A DNA stretch of 9,756 nucleotides, taken from JABJPE01 sp036340215 (GTDB taxonomy: Bacteria > Pseudomonadota > Gammaproteobacteria > Comchoanobacterales > Comchoanobacteraceae). This document shows positions 1 to 7,982 of the stretch, in pieces (within the stretch, counting starts at the first letter, position 1; every line of letters begins with the position of its first letter). The translations under genes and the position numbers were made by a program. The stretch is taken from positions 1 to 9,756 of the forward strand of contig JAYYZF010000011.1 in the NCBI GenBank assembly GCA_036340215.1. The letters run 5' to 3'. The notes beneath the pieces are model-generated. The model saw only the letters and a list, made by a program, of their open reading frames with translations. It was not told the origin of the DNA and searched no databases.

Positions 1-924
1 CAAGCTCTTAGATTTGAGCATAATATTGATTACATTTATAATATCGGTGTTGTTTATAATTATAAAGGCTTATATTCAGATGCATTATCTTACTTTGAAA
101 AATGTCTTACCATAGAGGATGAACATTACAATAGTATTGCCAATATTGCTGTAATTTATCTCAAGAAAAATATGCCAAGTGAAGCAAAATTTTATTTTAG
201 AAAAGCATTAAACATTAAACCCGATGATGAGCAAAATATCTATATGCTTGCTGCTTTGGAGGGTAATCAAGAGAAGTTTAAGGCAGCACCACCCTCTTAT
301 ATAACGGATCTTTTCGACCAATATGCAAATACTTTTGAGCAGCATCTTGAGAAAATACTTCAATATAAAGCCCCTAAAATTATCTACGAAACACTAGTAA
401 AATTTAATGATATAGAAAACTGTAAGAACCTAGATATCTGTGATGTTGGCTGTGGCACTGGACTCATGGCTGAAGAGCTCAAGCAGCATTCTAAAAAATT
501 AATTGGTGTTGATCTGTCTAGTAAAATGCTTGAGAAAGCTAGTGTAAAAAAACTATATACTGATTTAGTAGAATCAGATATTTCAGTATATCTTAGTCAA
601 CATAAGCTTGAATTTGACTACATAATTGCTGCTGATGTAGTACCCTATTTTGGTGATATTTCAGTACTACTTCAGTCCGTATTTGGGGCCCTTAAAAATG
701 AAGGTTATTTTGTTTTTAGTATAGAACAGTGCTTTAAAACAAATTACCAACTTCAAACAAATGGTAGATTTAAACATAGCAGAGAATACATAAAATCTTT
801 ATCAAATGAAAATATGTTTAATTTAAAAGCCTGTACTGAAAGAAGCACTAGGAAGGAAGGTAATAACGAAATTCCATGCTTAATTTTTGTCTTACAAAAA
901 CAGATAGCCAGTTCTATTACTTAA
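1..924 (+). CDS. TPR-repeat SAM-dependent methyltransferase, 5' end cut by the window
   Basis: The reading frame is open from base 1, so the gene begins before the window; 307 codons are visible, ending in TAA. The ATG at 172 lies inside a TPR and is not the likely start. Visible residues about 8-40 and 41-76 form two tetratricopeptide helix pairs (partner binding). After a linker with the family-typical segment around residues 97-128 comes a class I Rossmann methyltransferase: motif I DVGCGTG at 148-154, acidic D171 at the end of strand 2 (GVDLS), and the FDYIIAADV strand near 205-213. The late segment RFKHSREY (256-263) also matches what I recall of bacterial TPR-methyltransferase proteins. 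These are soluble, with unknown substrates; the TPRs may recruit a protein target. No partner gene is visible. It converges on the sensor kinase gene with a 23-base gap. The fold is confident; the substrate cannot be inferred. Confidence 0.85.
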   Translation, partial: QALRFEHNIDYIYNIGVVYNYKGLYSDALSYFEKCLTIEDEHYNSIANIAVIYLKKNMPSEAKFYFRKALNIKPDDEQNIYMLAALEGNQEKFKAAPPSYITDLFDQYANTFEQHLEKILQYKAPKIIYETLVKFNDIENCKNLDICDVGCGTGLMAEELKQHSKKLIGVDLSSKMLEKASVKKLYTDLVESDISVYLSQHKLEFDYIIAADVVPYFGDISVLLQSVFGALKNEGYFVFSIEQCFKTNYQLQTNGRFKHSREYIKSLSNENMFNLKACTERSTRKEGNNEIPCLIFVLQKQIASSIT

Positions 925-947
925 TTTTCAAGCTCAACTAAATTATC

Positions 948-3245
948 CTAATTTGCATCTAATTTTTTAAGCAAATACTTGGCAAGTATATTTTCACATA
1001 ATTTCATAGTTAAAGGTTTATTGTAAATGTCTGTAACTGATGTAGGTATACGCTCCAATGTAGTCAAGTCAACATGGGATGTTAAAACGATTATTGGTAA
1101 GTCTTTATTCGCATTATCTAGCTTAGACCTAATATTTTCAATAACTCTAAATCCAGAAATATCTGGTAAACCAATGTCCATAAAAACTAAGTCGAATTTT
1201 TCATTTCTGATTTTTTGTAAAGCCTCTTCACCATCAGACGCTAGAGTAATGTTACAACCAAAGTTGCTCAATAATAATTTAGATGCTGTTTGTACTAATT
1301 GATCATCGTCTACAATCAGAATATTAGCAGCTAGTGAGCATAAAATACTTTTATATTTATATTCATGGGATTCTGCTTGTTCAATAATATCAGGTAATAA
1401 TACATCTTGACCTTCTTCTGGCAATTCGTTTATTTCAAGATGAGATTTAGATAAGTTTTCTTTTTTATCAATATCTTCTGGCACTAGTAATTTTTTAAAT
1501 GGTAAGTGACAGACGAATTCCGAGCCAACACCAACGTTGCTATTAACATATATTTCACCATTCAAATCATTAACAAATTGTTTAACTACATGAAGACCAT
1601 AACCAAACTCATGTAAGTTATTTGCTCCAGAAATCGCATTAAAATTCTTTCCTGAAAAAATGAAATCATGCTGATCTTTTGGTATACCAATACCGGTATC
1701 TTGTACACTAAATTTTAAAATAACCTTATCTGCAGTCTCATGAGCCATGAATACGCTGATATCTATACTACCCTTATTGGTAAACTTAATAGCATTTGCA
1801 ACTAAATTAAAGATTATTCTATGTACTCTTATTGGGTCACAAATAAGTGTGGCTGGAGTGTTCTCATCATAATTAAGGTTAACGACGATCTGTTTAATCT
1901 GAGCTGAAGGTAGCGAGACATCTATAATATTTGTAATGATATTCTTTACACTTAGCCTTTTCTGCATAATATCTAGATTACTTGGGTCTAATTTTGATAT
2001 AGAAACTATTTCTGTTAGGAGTTCAAGTAGCTTATTACCTGCTTGTAAGACTTTCAATCCTGTATCTTTTATTTCGGGATCAGTTTGCTGTGACTTTTCA
2101 ACCAAAGCTTCAGTCATTGATATTATCCCTGCAAGAGGTGATCTTATATCATGACTCATATTTTCTATAAATGTATATTTTACCCTATTTGCAATATCAG
2201 CAGTAGCTAAATCCTTTTCAAGATTTTGAGTTATTTCCTTGTAGTTACTAATATCAATATTCAACGAGGCCAAACCTTGTAGGGTATTATTTTTATCGAA
2301 AAGTGGAACTTTATGGCTTAGCATAGTGACTAAGCTTCCATCTTCACGCACGGATTTTTCCTCAACAACCATTTTAATTTTTTCCTGGAGTACTTTTTTG
2401 TTACTCCTCTCTATCTGATCTGGATTTACCATCTTTGGCAATATACTTACGTCCTGACCAACAATATCAGAACGTTCAGTAAGTCCAAGACTATGCGCCA
2501 TATTGTTATTACAACCTAGATACTTATTTGAGGTATCTAACCACGATATGTGTCCTGGTAAACAACTTATTATATTCTGTAAAGTTTCTGCTTTTTCCTG
2601 AAACTCACAACTAATATCTGTGTAATCAAAAGATACCCCAAGTAGACCTATCACCTCTCCATCAGCGCCAATTAAAGGTGCCTTACGAGAAAGATAAACT
2701 GTTTGTTTCCCATCCTCTCTCTGTGGACCGTATTCACGCGCTGCAACTGTTTTTTTACGCAGCATAACATCATGATCAAATATCATAACTTTATCAGCAT
2801 ACTCTTTTGGTAAAATATCGTGAAGGTTTCTACCAATTGTTTCCTCTTTTTTTAGCTGAAAAGCTTTTAAATTTGCCTGATTTACACCAGAGTAAGTGCC
2901 ATCTTTACTCTTCCAATAAACATTACAAGGTAGCTGATCAAGAATTTCACATGCGGTTAATTCATCAAGTGAATTACTTGATTGATTTTTACTTAGAGCT
3001 AGGGCTACAACTGAAAGGCAACCTAGCATACTTAGAGCCATACTGTATGCCAGCAACAGGTCATCTATAACAAACCCATGTAGCATGAAAATCATTTGTA
3101 CAAATAAGATGCAGCTAAACGTAGTAATAGACACACTTTTTGCAGTCTTAGCTTGATATATTTTATAAGCTTGAGGCAAAAATAAGAAGGCATTAGCAAA
3201 TAAGCAAATGACAAATAAAAACTCAATAACATCACTCAAAATCAT
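948..3245 (-). CDS. Hybrid sensor histidine kinase with N-terminal SemiSWEET/PQ-loop membrane domain
   Basis: A 765-residue membrane-bound hybrid kinase. Residues 1-85 form three hydrophobic helices (about 6-28, 39-59, 61-85) with a Pro-Gln pair at P24-Q25 and the polar loop after it, as in a SemiSWEET/MtN3 half-transporter. Two PAS domains follow (about 98-212 and 220-337), both of the 'W-x-(D/S)-x-x-x-x-Y-x-G-x-N' type. Then come HisKA (about 355-420, phospho-accepting H365 in MSHDIRSP), HATPase (N-box N480/N484, G1 D516-G518-G520, G2 GYG at 548-550), an acidic linker (about 585-640) and a C-terminal receiver (D646-D648, phospho-acceptor D690, T722, K743). All catalytic positions look intact. 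No HPt domain or DNA-binding output is present, so signalling probably continues through an unlinked HPt or regulator; no cognate regulator lies nearby. The start is fixed: an in-frame TAA lies nine codons upstream with no other start codon between. The ribosome site (GGTGA) is weak. The input signal is unknown. Confidence 0.9.
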   Translation of the reverse strand: MILSDVIEFLFVICLFANAFLFLPQAYKIYQAKTAKSVSITTFSCILFVQMIFMLHGFVIDDLLLAYSMALSMLGCLSVVALALSKNQSSNSLDELTACEILDQLPCNVYWKSKDGTYSGVNQANLKAFQLKKEETIGRNLHDILPKEYADKVMIFDHDVMLRKKTVAAREYGPQREDGKQTVYLSRKAPLIGADGEVIGLLGVSFDYTDISCEFQEKAETLQNIISCLPGHISWLDTSNKYLGCNNNMAHSLGLTERSDIVGQDVSILPKMVNPDQIERSNKKVLQEKIKMVVEEKSVREDGSLVTMLSHKVPLFDKNNTLQGLASLNIDISNYKEITQNLEKDLATADIANRVKYTFIENMSHDIRSPLAGIISMTEALVEKSQQTDPEIKDTGLKVLQAGNKLLELLTEIVSISKLDPSNLDIMQKRLSVKNIITNIIDVSLPSAQIKQIVVNLNYDENTPATLICDPIRVHRIIFNLVANAIKFTNKGSIDISVFMAHETADKVILKFSVQDTGIGIPKDQHDFIFSGKNFNAISGANNLHEFGYGLHVVKQFVNDLNGEIYVNSNVGVGSEFVCHLPFKKLLVPEDIDKKENLSKSHLEINELPEEGQDVLLPDIIEQAESHEYKYKSILCSLAANILIVDDDQLVQTASKLLLSNFGCNITLASDGEEALQKIRNEKFDLVFMDIGLPDISGFRVIENIRSKLDNANKDLPIIVLTSHVDLTTLERIPTSVTDIYNKPLTMKLCENILAKYLLKKLDAN

Positions 3246-3300
3246 ATATTCACCACTGGATTTTTTAGCTTAATGTTTAATGGACTTAAACCATCATTTG

Positions 3301-3329
3301 ATTATAGTTGTCTCAAAAAGTAAAGAGAA
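3301..3329 (-). promoter_or_regulatory. Candidate sigma-70 promoter for the sensor kinase gene
   Basis: On the minus strand a perfect TATAAT lies at 3306-3301, with a weak -35 (TTCTCT, 3 of 6) at 3329-3324 and a 17-base spacer. It would start transcription near 3294 and give a leader of about 50 bases. It lies in the 115-base gap after rnr, so the kinase can be transcribed independently of rnr, although read-through from rnr is not excluded because no terminator is visible between them. Confidence 0.5.
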
Positions 3330-3360
3330 GTAATTTATTGATTAAAATAGTTTGTCTTTA

Positions 3361-5520
3361 TTAATCTGTGATAGGTTCAAAGTCTATGAACTTAGCATTA
3401 ATATCTACACGCGCCACTTTTACTTTTATGTTACCACCTATACTGAATCTTTTCTTATCCTTACGGCCAATAAGCTGGTTGAGAGCTGGATTAAAATCAT
3501 AGTAATCATTTCCTAATGAGCTGATATGTACTAAACCATCAATGTGGATATCTTTTATTTCAACAAACAATCCGAAACTAGTTACCGAGCTAATAATACC
3601 CTGGAAAGTTTGGCCAATTTTATCCTGCATGTAACAGCACTTCAACCATGAAACAACATCTCTTGAAGCTATTTCCGCCCTTCTCTCAGCCATAGAACAA
3701 TGCTGTCCAAGTTCAGTAAGATTTTTACTTGTATACGTGTTAGTTGTTGCCGAATCAAGTATTGCTGCTAAACACCTGTGTACTATCAAATCTGGGTAAC
3801 GCCTAATCGGTGAGGTAAAATGCAAATAATTTTCATAACATAATCCATAGTGGCCTATATTTTCAGGTTGATATACAGCCTGTTGCATAGTGCGAAGCAA
3901 CATAACATTTACAATATGTTCAAAACTCTTACCCTTAGCTAACTGCATTATATGGTTGTAGTCTTGAGGTTTAATGCGTTTTCCAAACTTAATCTCCAAG
4001 CCTAGTTGAGCTAGAAATGCTTCAAGTACAACTACTTTTTTTGCCTCAGGGGCTGCATGAATTCTGTAAAGGGTCGGAACTTTATGTTTTTCAAGATATA
4101 ATGCAGCAGCGTTATTAGCTACTAGCATGCACTCTTCTATAATTAAGTGAGCTTTGTTGCGCTGCTGAGTCACTATTTTTGCAATCTTTCCTTCTTTATT
4201 GAAAATAATTCTACTTTCGGGAGCACTAAATTCAATCGCATGACGTGCTTTTCTTAACTTACTTAACTGCTCGTATAATTTATGTAATGCAGCCAGTGGC
4301 TGCTGAAACCAAACTGGAGTATCGAGTTCAGCTGTTAGCATTTTGAACACTTTAGTGTAAGTAAGGCGCGCATGTGATTTAATTAGCGCACGACAAAACT
4401 CATATGACTTGAGCTTGCCTTTAGAATCCAAACTTAATTTTGCAACCATTGCTAATCTATCTTTATTTGGAACTAATGAGCATAAATCATTACTCAATGC
4501 TTCTGGTAACATTGGCACTACTTCCCGCGGGAAATAGACAGAGGTCGCTCTGTTTAATGCTTCTTTATCTAATTCAGAACCAGTTTTAACGTAATGACTT
4601 ACATCTGCAATTGCAACATATAAGTTACTAGTGCCATCATCATTTAGGTAGGCATATACTGCGTCATCAAAATCACGCGAATCTTCTCCATCAATAGTAA
4701 CAAAAGGCAGGCTTCGTAGATCTTCGCGACGATCTACTTCTGAAGTAGAAATTTCTGAACCTAATTTTGCAACCTCAGGATAAATGCCAGCAGGCCACTT
4801 ATGTGGGATATCATGTGCACTAATAGCAACAGATAATTCAACACCATTTACACTAGTATCACCAAGTAACTTTATCACCTCAGCAGTACAATGTGGCTTA
4901 TTAAGCTCGGGATAGTGAGTAATTTTAGCAACCACATATTGCCCTGGCTGTGCTTTTATCTTAGTCTCCACAGCAAAAACCTCAAATTTGAAGCTCTTTA
5001 ATGCTGGTTCAATTTTTGCAACACCGTTTTCAATTTTATAAAGACCTGTTACGGTTTTATGCTGGTGCTCAACAATTTTATCAAGTATTGCAACCTCACT
5101 ATGCTTATGATTTTTAGGAAGAATTTTAACAAGAACTTTGTCACCACTTAAAACTAACTTTGTAAACCTCGCCTGGAGAAATACTTCTTCACCAGCTTTT
5201 GTAAGAGCATAAATTCCTTTTTCTTTAGTAGACAGGATTGTTGCTTGAACTGGCTTAAGTTTTTTAACAATTAATATCTTATTATTCTTATCCTCCGTAA
5301 TCTGACCATCGCGCATCATTGCCCTTAATCTTGTTTCCAGGGCATGCTTCTGTTCTTTAGTCTTTAATGAAAATTGCTGTGCGAGAGTAGCAAACGTTAC
5401 TGCTTTACCTTTGAACTTTAGGAACTCAAGGATAAATGCGCGGGAAGCAATAGGATTATTGTAGCGCTTTGCCTCAATCGCAGCCTGTGGATCTTTTTTT
5501 AATTTAAATTTGTCTGACAT
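3361..5520 (-). CDS. rnr: Ribonuclease R, 3'-5' exoribonuclease
   Basis: A 719-residue processive 3'-5' exoribonuclease of the RNase II/R family, cytoplasmic, which degrades structured RNA (rRNA fragments, mRNA, tmRNA-linked decay). Domain order is canonical: N-terminal winged-helix segment (about 25-75), cold-shock RNA-binding region (about 90-230), RNB catalytic domain (about 260-600) and S1 domain (about 637-715). The metal-binding aspartates are D277, D283, D285 and D286 in the TIDGEDSRDFDD motif. The second signature HFTSPIRRYPDL is at 567-578. The N-terminal helix domain favours RNase R over RNase II. The protein stops almost directly after S1, so it lacks the lysine-rich C-terminal tail of E. 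coli RNase R (813 residues). The start is well fixed: an in-frame TAA directly precedes the ATG, and a weak AGAG lies upstream. A -10-like TATACT at 5579-5574 (minus) has no good -35. The usual neighbour rlmB is absent here. Confidence 0.95.
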   Translation of the reverse strand: MSDKFKLKKDPQAAIEAKRYNNPIASRAFILEFLKFKGKAVTFATLAQQFSLKTKEQKHALETRLRAMMRDGQITEDKNNKILIVKKLKPVQATILSTKEKGIYALTKAGEEVFLQARFTKLVLSGDKVLVKILPKNHKHSEVAILDKIVEHQHKTVTGLYKIENGVAKIEPALKSFKFEVFAVETKIKAQPGQYVVAKITHYPELNKPHCTAEVIKLLGDTSVNGVELSVAISAHDIPHKWPAGIYPEVAKLGSEISTSEVDRREDLRSLPFVTIDGEDSRDFDDAVYAYLNDDGTSNLYVAIADVSHYVKTGSELDKEALNRATSVYFPREVVPMLPEALSNDLCSLVPNKDRLAMVAKLSLDSKGKLKSYEFCRALIKSHARLTYTKVFKMLTAELDTPVWFQQPLAALHKLYEQLSKLRKARHAIEFSAPESRIIFNKEGKIAKIVTQQRNKAHLIIEECMLVANNAAALYLEKHKVPTLYRIHAAPEAKKVVVLEAFLAQLGLEIKFGKRIKPQDYNHIMQLAKGKSFEHIVNVMLLRTMQQAVYQPENIGHYGLCYENYLHFTSPIRRYPDLIVHRCLAAILDSATTNTYTSKNLTELGQHCSMAERRAEIASRDVVSWLKCCYMQDKIGQTFQGIISSVTSFGLFVEIKDIHIDGLVHISSLGNDYYDFNPALNQLIGRKDKKRFSIGGNIKVKVARVDINAKFIDFEPITD

Positions 5521-5626
5521 TTAAACTCTACATTAATTAATTTTTTTAAAAACAACAACTAGGAAGACTTTGAAGTATAACATAATTATTAGATTGAGCA
5601 TATTAAAAAAATAAAAGAATCAAATC

Positions 5627-5655
5627 TTGACAAAATTATCAAGAAAGCCTATTAT
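5627..5655 (+). promoter_or_regulatory. Sigma-70 promoter of the tRNA-Ala/tRNA-Glu operon
   Basis: A perfect -35 TTGACA (5627-5632), a 17-base spacer and a -10 TATTAT (5650-5655, 5 of 6) sit just upstream of tRNA-Ala. The expected start near 5662 leaves only about five bases of leader. The sequence between the -10 and the start is T-rich, unlike the GC-rich discriminator typical of ppGpp-inhibited stable RNA promoters. The -35 is overlapped by an inverted repeat, TCTTGA-N8-TCAAGA (5625-5644). Confidence 0.8.
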
Positions 5656-5667
5656 TTTTTACTTAGC

Positions 5668-5740
<73 letters not shown>

Positions 5741-5746
5741 AGACGC

Positions 5747-5822
5747 GTCCCCATCGTCTAGAGGCCTAGGACACTGCCCTTTCACGGCGGCAACAGGGGT
5801 TCGAATCCCCTTGGGGACGCCA
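5747..5822 (+). tRNA. tRNA-Glu, anticodon UUC
   Basis: A full cloverleaf. The acceptor stem is GTCCCCA/TGGGGAC with discriminator G at 5819 and an encoded CCA at 5820-5822. The anticodon stem CTGCC/GGCGG encloses loop CTTTCAC, with anticodon TTC at 5781-5783 (reads GAA and GAG). The T stem is AGGGG/CCCCT with loop TTCGAAT. The last bases of the tRNA form the left foot of the terminator hairpin that follows, so processing of the tRNA 3' end and the terminator structure compete for the same bases. Confidence 0.97.
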
Positions 5823-5848
5823 ACTTTACATTTGTAAGGTTGGCGTTT
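5818..5848 (+). terminator. Intrinsic terminator of the tRNA operon, overlapping the tRNA-Glu 3' end
   Basis: The bases CGCCAACTTTAC (5818-5829) pair with GTAAGGTTGGCG (5834-5845) through a four-base loop ATTT, giving a 12-pair stem with one G-T wobble, followed by TTT and then AATTT. This fits a rho-independent terminator reading rightward. The left arm contains the last acceptor base, the discriminator and the CCA of tRNA-Glu. On the minus strand the hairpin has no T-run after it, so it is not a convincing terminator for relA, whose stop lies only seven bases from the hairpin. Confidence 0.8.
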
Positions 5849-5851
5849 AAT

Positions 5852-7978
5852 TTATCTCAGCTTTTCAACTAAAAACACTTCTGGCAGCGCATTTAGTTTT
5901 TGCACTAATTGCTCGATACTTGAGCTGTTTTGTACTTCTATTGTTATTTTTATCTTCAAACCTACTTCGTTTCCAACTCGAAAGCAATTTAAATTTAATA
6001 AAGTGGCTTTCTGGCTACTCAAACAATTATTTACCTCTCTGACTGATGCCGAAGATTCATTTGCTGTTATGAGTAAATCTACAGGATAATTATCATTAAA
6101 GTTTTCAGCCCAGCTTACTTCAATTAACCTTCGCATGCCTTCTGGTGATAAGTTTGTAATGTTAGGGCAATCTCTCCTATGTATGCTTATGCCTTTCCCC
6201 TTTGTTACATAGCCTATTATATTATCACCGGGAGCTGGCTTACAGCAGAGTGATATTTTACTCAAAGTATTTCCTGCTAAAACTTCGGCATTCTTTTTTT
6301 GTACAGTTGGGACTTTTTGCTCAAATGTGGCAGGATCCTGTTTAATATTATCTTGCTTAAATTGTTGTAGTATTTTACTCAAAGCTTGGACTGTATATTC
6401 ACCCCTTGCTACAGCAGCACAAAGTTGCTCACCAGATGCATATGGACTCTCTAAGATAAGTTTTTGTAAGCCTATCTGCTTAAAAAGAGCGTCTTTTTTT
6501 AGCTCTCGCTCTATAATTATGTGGCCTTCATGAACATGGCGTGCAAAGTCATTCGAACGAAACCAAGACTGTACTTTACTCCTAGCTCTACTAGTAAAAA
6601 GATAATTATTTCTTGGCTCTAACCAATCTCTACTTGGAGTTCCATTTTTGTGTGTGAGTATGGTGACGATATCGCCATTTTTGAGCTTGGTAGTAAGCTG
6701 CACCATTTTATCATTTACTTTTGCACCACGACAACGATGTCCGATCTGAGTATGAATAGCATAAGCAAAATCAAGCACAGTTGCGCCATTTGCAAGCGCC
6801 TTTACATCACCCTGTGGCGTAAAAGCAAAAACTTCATCACCAAAAATTTTCTTTTCTGGGTTTGCATCTTGGTTAACGTCACTCTGCCATGCGAGTAAAT
6901 TAGTCAACCAAGCAGCCTGCGATTTAGCATTCTTATTAGCGCCTCCCTCCTTGTACAACCAGTGAGCGGCAACACCACACTCAGCAAATTCATGCATATG
7001 TTGTGTTCTTATTTGAATTTCAACTACTTTCTCTTCTGGACCATAGACTGCCGTATGAATTGATTGATAACCATTTCCTTTTGGCGAGGCCACATAATCA
7101 TCAAACTCACCAGAGATTGAATTAAATATAGCGTGGATTGTGCTTAGAGTACTGTAACACTTAGCAACATCTGGCACGATTACGCGCACAGCTATTTGAT
7201 CATAAATCTCAGCCAAGCTCTTGTTTTTCCTCTTCATTTTCATATATATGCTATAAATATGCTTTACTCTTGATTTGATAGATATAGCATTAACACCCAC
7301 CTCTTCCAGCATACTTCGTAACTGCACCATAAATTCTTCAGCATATATCTCACGCTGTTTACGCTTAGCAGCAAGACCACTTGCAATTTTCTTATACTCT
7401 TCCTGTTGAAGGTAACGGAACGCAAAATCTTCTAGTTGCCACTTTAGCTCAGAAACTCCTAATCTATTTGCTAATGGGGCATAAATTGCCTGAGTTTCTA
7501 AAGCTAACTGTTTACATAGATCTTCATCAGCTCTTGCTTGGCGAAAAAAACTAACTTGCTCTGCAATTTTTATAATTATTATTCTGACATCAGCTATCAT
7601 TGCAAGTAACATCCTACGCAGCTGCTCATAGTCATCATTACTACTTTTATATTTTGCAAAGTTACCTATAGCAGACATTTTTATAACGCCCGCTACGATC
7701 TTAGCAATTTCGTCGCCAAGCTCAGAGCGTATAGTATCAAGAGTTAGATCGGCATAGTTTACATATGGGTAGACTATTGCTGCAGTGATAATACTCACAT
7801 CAGGACGAATAGTTGCAAGTGCTTCTAGCATAAAAACATATTGCTCATGCAAGTCAGAAAAAACTGGATTTTTAACTTCAAAACTTGTGTTATTAACTAG
7901 CACGAGCGCTTTGTTAATAAGCTCCAGCTCAGTAGGTCTGAGGTAATTAGCATCTTCTAGCCATTGCATCTGCTGCAT
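5852..7978 (-). CDS. relA: GTP pyrophosphokinase RelA, (p)ppGpp synthetase I
   Basis: A 708-residue ribosome-associated enzyme that transfers pyrophosphate from ATP to GTP/GDP when uncharged tRNA enters the A site. The N-terminal hydrolase-like domain is degenerate: where SpoT/Rel proteins have the His-Asp pair, this one has Tyr-Pro (about 70-71). The synthetase domain (about 230-345) has D260, E320 in VEIQIRT, and EFDD at 291-294, the acidic motif that marks monofunctional RelA rather than bifunctional Rel/SpoT. A TGS domain (about 381-445, H414 in the IGHRC segment that contacts tRNA in RelA), a helical region, the Cys-rich domain (C578, C579, D603, C604) and an ACT/RRM domain (about 632-706) follow. 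Length is close to E. coli RelA (744). The ATG is supported by an AAGGA seven bases upstream; a second Met at codon 4 is badly spaced. It is the second gene of an operon with rlmD. A separate SpoT is expected elsewhere to degrade ppGpp. Confidence 0.96.
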   Translation of the reverse strand: MQQMQWLEDANYLRPTELELINKALVLVNNTSFEVKNPVFSDLHEQYVFMLEALATIRPDVSIITAAIVYPYVNYADLTLDTIRSELGDEIAKIVAGVIKMSAIGNFAKYKSSNDDYEQLRRMLLAMIADVRIIIIKIAEQVSFFRQARADEDLCKQLALETQAIYAPLANRLGVSELKWQLEDFAFRYLQQEEYKKIASGLAAKRKQREIYAEEFMVQLRSMLEEVGVNAISIKSRVKHIYSIYMKMKRKNKSLAEIYDQIAVRVIVPDVAKCYSTLSTIHAIFNSISGEFDDYVASPKGNGYQSIHTAVYGPEEKVVEIQIRTQHMHEFAECGVAAHWLYKEGGANKNAKSQAAWLTNLLAWQSDVNQDANPEKKIFGDEVFAFTPQGDVKALANGATVLDFAYAIHTQIGHRCRGAKVNDKMVQLTTKLKNGDIVTILTHKNGTPSRDWLEPRNNYLFTSRARSKVQSWFRSNDFARHVHEGHIIIERELKKDALFKQIGLQKLILESPYASGEQLCAAVARGEYTVQALSKILQQFKQDNIKQDPATFEQKVPTVQKKNAEVLAGNTLSKISLCCKPAPGDNIIGYVTKGKGISIHRRDCPNITNLSPEGMRRLIEVSWAENFNDNYPVDLLITANESSASVREVNNCLSSQKATLLNLNCFRVGNEVGLKIKITIEVQNSSSIEQLVQKLNALPEVFLVEKLR

Positions 7979-7982
7979 TTTA

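Noticed and set aside
172..174. ATG at 172 as the start of the methyltransferase gene.
   Set aside because: The frame is open to base 1 and the upstream residues complete a TPR, so the gene starts before the window.
940..954. Inverted repeat AAATTA-TCC-TAATTT between the convergent methyltransferase and kinase genes, considered as a bidirectional terminator.
   Set aside because: The arms are pure A/T, only six pairs, overlap the kinase stop, and are not followed by a convincing T-run directly after the stem.
1027..3070. Plus-strand open frames at 1027-1302, 1936-2154 and 2807-3070.
   Set aside because: They lie fully antisense within the kinase gene, whose frame encodes clearly conserved domains; none has a recognisable product or a good ribosome site.
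948..3245. Calling the kinase ArcB or BarA.
   Set aside because: There is no HPt domain, the membrane part is a SemiSWEET-like module rather than the ArcB or BarA sensor region, and neighbourhood support is absent.
3311..3316. TTGAGA on the minus strand as -35 of the kinase promoter.
   Set aside because: It is only four bases from the TATAAT and has no -10-like hexamer at proper spacing downstream.
5818..5845. The tRNA-operon hairpin as terminator for relA on the minus strand.
   Set aside because: After the hairpin the minus strand reads GTCCCC with no T-run, so an intrinsic terminator in that direction is not supported.
6327..6898. Plus-strand open frames at 6327-6533 and 6650-6898.
   Set aside because: Antisense shadows of relA in well-conserved regions (TGS and helical domains).
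5852..7978. Calling the ppGpp enzyme SpoT or a bifunctional Rel.
   Set aside because: The hydrolase His-Asp pair is missing and the synthetase carries the EFDD motif typical of monofunctional RelA.
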